Assembly (NCBI GenBank): GCA_029237605.1
Contig: JAQRGB010000001.1
Coordinates: 514,033 to 578,032, forward strand
Origin: Candidatus Thiodubiliella sp.
GTDB lineage: Bacteria > Pseudomonadota > Gammaproteobacteria > PS1 > Pseudothioglobaceae
Direction of reading: 5' to 3'
DNA: 64,000 nt
The number at the start of each line of letters is the position of its first letter. Within the stretch, counting starts at the first letter, position 1. This document shows, in pieces, positions 58,267-64,000 of this stretch. A model generated the notes under the pieces. That model worked only from the letters and a program-made list of their open reading frames with translations, did not search any database and had not been told where the DNA came from. Made by a program: the position numbers and the translations under genes.

Positions 58267-60773
58267 ATGAAAAGATCTACCAAATCTACGTGTTTCCACT
58301 GTGGCTTAGAGACGCCAAATGGTGTTAATTTATCGGTAATAATCGATAATCAACAGCGCTCAATGTGTTGTATGGGTTGTCAGGCAGTTGCACAAGCAAT
58401 TACTGATGCTGGACGTGCCGATTTTTACAAACAACGTGATACTTTTTCAGAAACTGGGCAGGATATTGTGCCTGAATTTCTTAAACAATTGCACGCTTAT
58501 AATCATCCTGATATACAGAAACAGTTTGTTGTGCAAACCAGTGAATACGATAGAGAAGCTTCGTTAATTTTAGAGGGTATTGTTTGCGCTGCCTGTATTT
58601 GGCTTAACGAACAATATATTGCTGCCCTACCAGGTGTACGAGAGGTATGCATCAATTACAGCACGCACCGTGCTATCGTACGTTGGGATGAAAAAGAGAT
58701 AAAACTTAGTCATATTTTAGAGGCGATTAGTCATATTGGCTATAAGGCTCATCCTTACAATGCTGCACAGCAACAAAAATTATTTGAAATAAAACGCAAA
58801 CAGAGTTTGCGTTATTTAGGCCTATCTATTGTTTTAAGTATGCAGATAATGATACTTGCACTTGCCTTATATACGGGAGACTGGTGGGGGATGGATCCGT
58901 CAATCAAGCAACTTTTCCATAAAATTAGCCTAGCCCTAACAGTTCCAATTTTATTATTTTGTGCAGCTCCTTTTTGGCAAAGCGCGTTACGAGACATTAA
59001 ACATCGTCAACTAGGCATGGATGTGCCAATTAGCTTAGGTTTGGTTGTGTCATTTTTAGGTAGTGTATATAGCATTTGGGAAGGACAAGGTGCAGTATAT
59101 TTTGATTCTATTAGTATGTTTGTTACTTTTCCAAACAGCAACTCCTTGGCTCACAGAACGACATGGCTACGATCCGACTTGTTAATGGCTCGTAAAAAAA
59201 CAGCAGAATCAACCGAAGTCTTGTTGAGTTTACGACCAAATATGGCAACAAGAATTACCTCTCAAGGGGAGGAAACTGTGTCCGTAGTAGAATTAGAGGT
59301 TAATGACAAAGTGTTAGTTTTAGCAGGTGAAGTTGTGCCTACAGATGGTGTTATTATTGAAGGCAAATCAAGGGCTGATGAATCATTATTAACTGGTGAA
59401 GGACGGGCATTATTTAAAGATATAGGCGATATACTGGTTGGAGGCAGTATGAATCTTGACAGTCCATTGCAGATACGAGTTACCCATATTGGACAAGATA
59501 CAATACTTTCTGCAATATTGAATCTACTGGAACGTGCTCAGAGTGAGAAACCTAGAATCTCACAATTAGCCGATAGGATTGCAACACAGTTTGTTTCTGT
59601 TATTGTGTTTTTGGCTGCAGCAGTAGGTTTATATTATGGCCTTTATATTGATAACTTTGCAAGTACCAATTGGATTGGTATTGTAGTGGCAGTTCTAGTG
59701 GTAACCTGCCCCTGTGCCTTGTCTTTAGCAACGCCTGCTGCAATGACTATTGCTAGTGGGCGTTTAAGTCAAATAGGCTTGTTTATTCGTACTAAGCAAG
59801 CCTTAGAAACATTGAGTAAAGCCGATTATTTCGTCTTTGACAAAACAGGTACATTAACACAAGGTCAGTTACAACTTGATGGTAAGTCGGATCGTAGCCA
59901 TGTCGTTCTGTGAGCCAAGGAAGAACAAGCTTTAATTATTGCCACTGTATTAGAAAAATCTTCTGAACACCCAATTGCTCAAGCATTTTCAAATAATCAG
60001 AGCGGTGTAGGTGAATTAATGTCTGTTATACATATTGAAAATCAAGTAGGTTCTGGTTTATCTGGAGAGATTGATGGTCAATGCTGGTATTTAGGCAATA
60101 CTGATTATATTGCTCAAAAACAGGTTTGATGTTATCAAACAAGGTATCTAAGTTATTAGAAAGTGAAAATTTACAAACAATAACTGTTGTTTGTTTAGCA
60201 AATACACAAAAAACTTATGCAATATTTGTTTTACAAGACAAAGTACGCACAGGCGCAAAAGTACTGATTGATAATTTACAATCAATGGGCAAGCAGATAG
60301 TGCTACTAAGTGGTGACCATAAAATACCTGTACAACTGATTGCAAAGCAACTAGATATTCCACAACAGCATGCTTACGCAGAGCTAAAGCCAGAAGATAA
60401 ATTATTACATCTTAAAGTATTACAACAACAAGGGTCAATTGTGGCAATGGTAGGTGATGGGATAAATGATGCGCCAGTGCTTGCTGGTGCGCAGGTTTCT
60501 ATTGCCATGGGGAATGGTACGCAACTTGCCGCGGCTAGTGCTGATATGGTATTATTAAATAGTGATTTAGAGCAATTGAATCACGGTATTAGCATTATGC
60601 AAAAAACGATGCGTATTATTAGGCAAAATCTAATATGGGCGTTAGTATATAATATAATTGCAGTACCGCTTGCGGTAATGGGCTATATTCAGCCTTGGTT
60701 GGCTGCGATTGGAATGTCGTTAAGCTCTTTGTTTGTTATATTAAATGCATTGCGCCTAAGACGCGCTAAATAG
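58267..60773 (+). CDS. ccoI: Copper-translocating P1B-type ATPase CcoI/FixI, disrupted in this assembly
   Basis: Supplies copper for cbb3 oxidase assembly. An N-terminal cysteine region (CFHCG, CCMGC), a heavy-metal domain (GIVCAACIWL), membrane helices, the phosphatase loop SLLTGEG, the ion site TCPCALSLATPAA and the phosphorylation site FDKTGTLT are visible, with VGDGINDAPVL in the last part. Three defects are present: an adapter tract at 59139-59180 replacing the expected segment before MARKKTAES; a second at 59884-59921 introducing TGA; and a one-base shift at an A5 run (60116-60120) between IAQK and GLMLSNKVSK. Native gene probably intact. Confidence 0.9.
59139..59180. other. MGI/BGI adapter tract 2 (in ccoI)
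   Basis: Forty-two bases CAACTCCTTGGCTCACAGAA ... GATCCGACTT match the post-barcode arm of the adapter to its end. It is a multiple of three, so the frame stays open and the translation shows the alien peptide [14 protein letters not shown] where family members have a short hydrophobic/GR(Y/F)xE segment. Confidence 0.94.
59884..59921. other. MGI/BGI adapter tract 3 (in ccoI)
   Basis: Thirty-eight bases starting AAGTCGGATCGTAGCCATGT and running to TGAGCCAAGGA. The frame ends inside it at CTG TGA. Homologous sequence resumes at once (KEEQALIIATVLEKSSEHPI), showing that the stop is artificial. Confidence 0.94.
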
Positions 60774-60781
60774 AGGTTTAT

Positions 60782-60934
60782 ATGGAAAGCATCTACTTAT
60801 TAATCCCCCTTACTCTGGTATTACTCACATTTATCGTTGCTATTTTTTTATGGGCAATCAAATCAGGTCAGTTTGATGATATGGAAGGGCCTGCATATCA
60901 AATTTTGAAAAATGATGAAATTAAGAAAGATTAA
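60782..60934 (+). CDS. ccoS: cbb3-type oxidase assembly protein CcoS
   Basis: A 50-aa single-span membrane protein, MESIYLLIPLTLVLLTFIVA then IFLWAIKSGQFDDMEGPAYQ, the exact CcoS pattern with the conserved SGQFDDMEGPA. Needed for cofactor insertion into cbb3 oxidase. It is 8 bp after ccoI, the normal ccoIS order. Confidence 0.93.
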   Translation: MESIYLLIPLTLVLLTFIVAIFLWAIKSGQFDDMEGPAYQILKNDEIKKD

Positions 60935-60940
60935 TTAAGT

Positions 60941-61632
60941 ATGGAATTTACGATTATTAGTGCTTTTTTAGCTGGTTTATTGGGCTCACTGCATTGCATA
61001 GGGATGTGTGGCGGTATTGTTAGCGCCTTAAGCTTAGGCGTAGACAAGCAAGCTACACAAGTTACTAAATTTTTAATGTTATTGTCATATAATGTTGGAC
61101 GAATCAGTAGTTATATAATTGCTGGCATGTTATTGGGGGGGTAAGCGCGTTTCTAGTTGAACAATCCTCCTTCGAACAATTTCGTCAAATATTAAAAATT
61201 ATTTCCGCATTATTTCTTATCGCATTAGGGCTTTATTTGTCTGACTGGTGGGTGGGCTTAAGCAAGATTGAGAGCTTAGGCGCCCACTTGTGGAAGCGAA
61301 TAAGCCCTATTGCCAATAAATTCATCCCTGTTAAAACAAACCAGCATGGCTTCATTCTTGGGCTTTTTTGGGGTTGGTTACCTTGTGGAATGGTCTATAG
61401 TTTACTTGTGGGCGCATTATCAAGTGGTAGTGCATTTCAAGGTGGGTTTATTATGTTAAGTTTTGGTATTGGAACTTTGCCCTCTATGTTATTGGTTGGT
61501 GTATTTACAACACGATTTAATGATTGGATAAAAAAACCTATTATTCGACAGTTATCAGGTGGCATGGTCATTTTATTTGGTGTATTTCTGTTTTATCAAG
61601 CGACTTATATATTATTATTAAAATATACATAA
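60941..61632 (+). CDS. Sulfite exporter TauE/SafE-like (cbb3-cluster UreH-domain) membrane protein, frameshifted
   Basis: Starts MEFTIISAFLAGLLGSLHCI then GMCGGIVSALSLG, the signature of the UreH/SafE-like proteins encoded after ccoS. The frame breaks at a G7 run (61135-61141). The next frame continues VSAFLVEQSSFEQFRQILKI and LYLSDWWVGL to WGWLPCGMVYSLLVGALSSG and the end at 61632. About 230 aa when joined. A single G difference explains the break. Confidence 0.85.
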
Positions 61633-61697
61633 TTAGCAATCATTAAACTGCTTTAATTTTTTATTTTTAAGGATAAAAATTATATTAATCACACTAT

Positions 61698-61732
61698 AAA
61701 TAGTAAATAGTAAATAGTAAATGGTGTATAAT
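61698..61732 (+). promoter_or_regulatory. Heptamer tandem repeat abutting a -10 box upstream of ccoN
   Basis: Three AAATAGT units and one AAATGGT (61698-61725) run directly into TATAAT at 61727-61732. The repeat therefore occupies the -35/spacer region of the likely ccoN promoter. Unit number changes by slippage would alter spacing. An adapter tract begins 17 bp downstream, so the leader after 61748 cannot be trusted. Confidence 0.5.
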
Positions 61733-61748
61733 TTCTACTGATTTTTTT

Positions 61749-61775
61749 CAGAACGACATGGCTACGATCCGACTT
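61749..61775. other. MGI/BGI adapter tract 4 (ccoN leader)
   Basis: The same 27-bp arm as in deaD, in the opposite orientation (CAGAACGACATGGCTACGAT to CCGACTT), 14 bp before the ccoN start codon. The ribosome-binding site AGAGGTAAAG lies just after it. Confidence 0.93.
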
Positions 61776-61789
61776 AAAAAGAGGTAAAG

Positions 61790-63199
61790 ATGTCAGAACA
61801 AATGACTTATAACGATAAAGTCGTGAGACAATTCTCAATTATGACAATAGTCTGGGGTATTGTTGGTATGCTTGTTGGTGTATTGATCGCCAGCCAATTA
61901 GCTTGGCCAGCGATGAATTTTGATACTGCATGGTTATCATTTGGACGCCTACGCCCTTTGCATACAAATGCTGTTATTTTTGCTTTTGGTGGATCGGCTT
62001 TATTTGCATGTTCGTATTATGTGGTGCAACGAACTTGCCATACTGCTTTATTCGCACCTAAATTAGCAAGTTTTACTTTTTGGGGTTGGCAGGCCGTTAT
62101 TTTATCTGCTGTTATTACTTTGCCATTAGGTTTTACCTCTAGTAAAGAATATGCTGAATTGGAATGGCCAATTGATATTTTAATAGCTATTGTTTGGATT
62201 TCTTATGCCATTGTATTTTTTGGCACAATCGCACAACGAAAAATTAAATCTATTTATGTTGCAAATTGGTTTTTTGGTGCATTCATTATTACTATTGCAA
62301 TGCTACATATTGTCAACAGTGCAGCTCTACCTGTTTCTTTTTTAAAGTCTTATTCTGCCTATGCAGGTGTTCAAGATGCTATGATCCAATGGTGGTATGG
62401 GCATAATGCAGTAGGATTTTTTCTAACAGCTGGGTTTCTTGGCATGATGTATTACTTCCTTCCTAAACAAGCAGAACGCCCTGTTTATTCTTATCGTCTT
62501 TCTGTGGTGCATTTTTGGGCGCTTTGTTTTACCTATATTTGGGCTGGGCCACACCATTTGCATTACACTGCATTACCTGATTGGACGCAATCTTTAGGCA
62601 TGGTACTTTCTTTAATTCTTCTCGCACCCTCCTGGGGTGGTATGATTAATGGCATGATGACCTTATCTGGTGCATGGGATAAACTACGTACAGACCCTAT
62701 TTTGAAATTCTTAGTGGTTTCTGTTTCTTTTTACGGCATGTCAACCTTTGAAGGCCCGATGATGGCAATCAAGTCGGATCGTAGCCATGTCGTTCTGTGA
62801 GCCAAGGAGTTGACTCTGGTGCATTAGGTTGGGTTGCGTTCATTACAATTGGCTCAATGTATCACTTAATTCCTAAGTTATTTAACCGTAAAATTTACAG
62901 TGTCGATCTTATTAATAAGCATTTTTGGATTTCAACAATTGGCGTAGTTCTGTATATTACTTCTATGTGGATATCAGGCATTATGCAGGGTTTAATGTGG
63001 CGAGCTGTTAATGATGACGGTACTTTAGCTTATAGTTTTGTGCAAACTGTACAAGCTATGCATCCTTATTATATTATTCGCTTTTTAGGAGTTGACTCTC
63101 TACCTTGTCTTCCTAAGACCGCTTGGCCTCCGACTTTATAAAACTATTGCAGGGCAAAAAGCTGTTGAGATAAAAATCCCTGCGCCAGTGCATCATTAG
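61790..63199 (+). CDS. ccoN: cbb3-type cytochrome c oxidase subunit I, disrupted in this assembly
   Basis: Catalytic haem-copper subunit. [40 protein letters not shown] and [17 protein letters not shown] supply the low-spin haem and CuB ligands. After EGPMMAIK the adapter at 62771-62817 replaces about 19 residues that in homologues contain the haem-ligand histidines (HYTDWTIGHVHSGALGW region). Sequence resumes [21 protein letters not shown] second adapter stretch (63087-63136) replaces the last membrane segment, after which [20 protein letters not shown] ends at 63199. The native gene is presumably intact, about 475 aa. Confidence 0.93.
62771..62817. other. MGI/BGI adapter tract 5 (in ccoN)
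   Basis: Forty-seven bases: the adapter arm AAGTCGG... to GGAGTTG followed by ACTCT, the first five bases of the barcode seen whole at 63095-63104. It ends the reading frame at CTG TGA. Confidence 0.95.
63087..63136. other. MGI/BGI adapter tract 6 with complete barcode and second arm (in ccoN)
   Basis: AGGAGTTG (63087-63094), a 10-nt segment ACTCTCTACC (63095-63104), then TTGTCTTCCTAAGACCGCTT plus GGCCTCCGACTT (63105-63136). This is the other adapter arm, in the order and spacing of a barcoded DNBSEQ library oligonucleotide. Confidence 0.96.
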
Positions 63200-63211
63200 G
63201 AGGATAGTTAG

Positions 63212-63831
63212 ATGAAATTTCAAGAAAAAATTGAACAGCATGTTGGCAAGTTAATTATACTTACTTTAGCTGTAGTGAGCATTGGTGGCATGGTTCAAAT
63301 TGTGCCATTATTTTTTCAAAAATCAACTACAGAGCCTGTGGAGAACTTAAAGCCTTATCCTGCATTAGAATTATTAGGTCGTGATATTTATATTCGTGAA
63401 GGTTGTGTTGGTTGTCATTCACAAATGATCCGTCCTTTCCGTGCAGAAACGGAGCGTTATGGACATTACTCAGTAGCAGGTGAATTTGTTTATGACCGTC
63501 CTTTTTTATGGGGTTCGAAACGAACAGGGCCTGACTTACATCGTGTTGGTGGTCGCTATACAGACGATTGGCATCGGACACATTTAATTAATCCACGTGA
63601 TGTTGTGCCTGAGTCTATTATGCCGTCTTACCCTTGGTTGCAAAAAAATAAATTGGATATTAGTGACATTCAAACGCGTATGAAGACTTTGAGAACCTTA
63701 GGTTCTCCTTATAGTGATAAACAAATAGCGGCTGCGCCTAAAATGCTTGAAGGTAAGTCGGATCGTAGCCATGTCGTTCTGTGAGCCAAGGAGTTGACTC
63801 TCTAGGTTTATCAATTAAAACAAAGAGGTAG
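63212..63831 (+). CDS. ccoO: cbb3-type cytochrome c oxidase subunit II, disrupted in this assembly
   Basis: Membrane-anchored monohaem cytochrome c. One helix (about 12-36), haem site [14 protein letters not shown] with CxxCH at 65-69, and the family stretches [15 protein letters not shown] and [12 protein letters not shown] (axial Met). The strong ribosome-binding site AGGAGG lies upstream. Adapter 63755-63804 overwrites the last helix region; the native end LSIKTKR with TAG 63829-63831 is in another frame. Confidence 0.94.
63755..63804. other. MGI/BGI adapter tract 7 (in ccoO)
   Basis: Fifty bases: the same arm as tract 5 followed by ACTCTCTA, eight bases of the same barcode. The shared barcode across tracts 5-7 indicates one library. 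Confidence 0.95.
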
Positions 63832-63836
63832 GTTTT

Positions 63837-63995
63837 ATGGGATATATTGGTTTTTTACAAAGTATTTGGACAGTTGTTGTTTTTATTGTCTTTATCGCAA
63901 TTGTTTTGTGGGCGTGGAGCAGTCGCCGTCAGGTAGAGTTTGATGAAATCTCTAATGTAGCATTAGATTTATCCACGGACAGATCTAAGAAATGA
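63837..63995 (+). CDS. ccoQ: cbb3-type oxidase subunit CcoQ
   Basis: A 52-aa single-span protein, MGYIGFLQSIWTVVVFIVFI then AIVLWAWSSRRQVEFDE, matching FixQ/CcoQ in size, helix and the WAWSSRR-x-x-FDE pattern. It stabilises the link of CcoP to the core. Its position after ccoO is canonical; ccoP should begin just past the window. Confidence 0.9.
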   Translation: MGYIGFLQSIWTVVVFIVFIAIVLWAWSSRRQVEFDEISNVALDLSTDRSKK

Positions 63996-64000
63996 TAGTT

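Noticed and set aside
59139-59180. An apparently novel CcoI insertion ([14 protein letters not shown])
   Set aside because: It is the translation of adapter sequence.
54435-63804. A short repeat recurring in both orientations, at first sight like a mobile repeat or CRISPR-like unit
   Set aside because: Copies are irregularly spaced, interrupt conserved genes, end at adapter-arm boundaries and carry a common barcode; it matches a sequencing adapter.

Overview
The window is an AT-rich chromosomal segment of a reduced gammaproteobacterium. Gene content and order are typical of the lineage: miaB beside a relic ybeZ/phoH, mnmA-hflD, murC-murB-ddl-ftsQ, ispD-ispF, uppS-cdsA-dxr, ftsK-lolA, and a cbb3 oxidase cluster. 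Together with many decaying genes and long gene-poor gaps, this suggests a SUP05/Thioglobus-type sulfur-oxidising symbiont close to the vesicomyid clam symbionts. That assignment is inference; no rRNA or sulfur-pathway marker lies in the window.

Layout. 0-9.9 kb: ccmAB, then metK and ahcY, each behind a riboswitch (a SAM-II-like aptamer and a clear SAH aptamer), glyQ without glyS, a yqaA-nlpD-mscS run and miaB. 9.9-11.9 kb: a graveyard holding an unknown pseudogene, a copper-chaperone/IS3-transposase chimera and a decayed phoH. 11.9-22.8 kb: dense housekeeping genes (mnmA, hflD, rpsT, smr, xseA, M23 peptidase, ftsB, ispDF, murCB, ddl, ftsQ). 22.8-27.3 kb: a membrane protein, mltD, bolA and a flavo-iron-sulfur reductase on the minus strand, then miaA. 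27.3-32.7 kb: an accessory island with a broken Ig-like adhesin, a LytTR regulator, a carotenoid oxygenase, a DUF2141 protein and several fragments. 32.7-39.7 kb: gshB, crcB, rarA, apbE, mltB, ruvX, pyrB, ygfB. 39.7-53 kb: a tagD/tagF-like pair (the second broken), tRNA-Phe, trxB, ftsK, lolA, an IS30 relic, hisF, uppS, cdsA, dxr, M23 peptidase and purC. 53-64 kb: csp, a DEAD-box helicase, a DoxX-like protein and the cbb3 locus ccoI-ccoS-safE-ccoN-ccoO-ccoQ.

The most important observation is technical. The last 10 kb carries seven tracts matching the MGI/BGI DNBSEQ library adapter, one with what looks like a 10-nt sample barcode. They overwrite parts of ccoI, ccoN and ccoO, sit in front of ccoN, and add nine in-frame residues to the helicase. 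A scan for repeats would report these tracts as a dispersed 27-50 bp repeat or a novel element; they are not biology. Homopolymer frameshifts (deaD A9, doxX C6, ccoI A5, safE G7) cluster in the same stretch and may also be assembly errors.

Biologically interesting items are the paired riboswitches on the methyl-cycle genes, the carotenoid oxygenase/LytTR module, the Gram-positive-like glycerol-phosphate polymer genes, a head-to-head start overlap of apbE and mltB, a heptamer repeat abutting the ccoN promoter, a two-copy dispersed repeat, and many short coding remnants.
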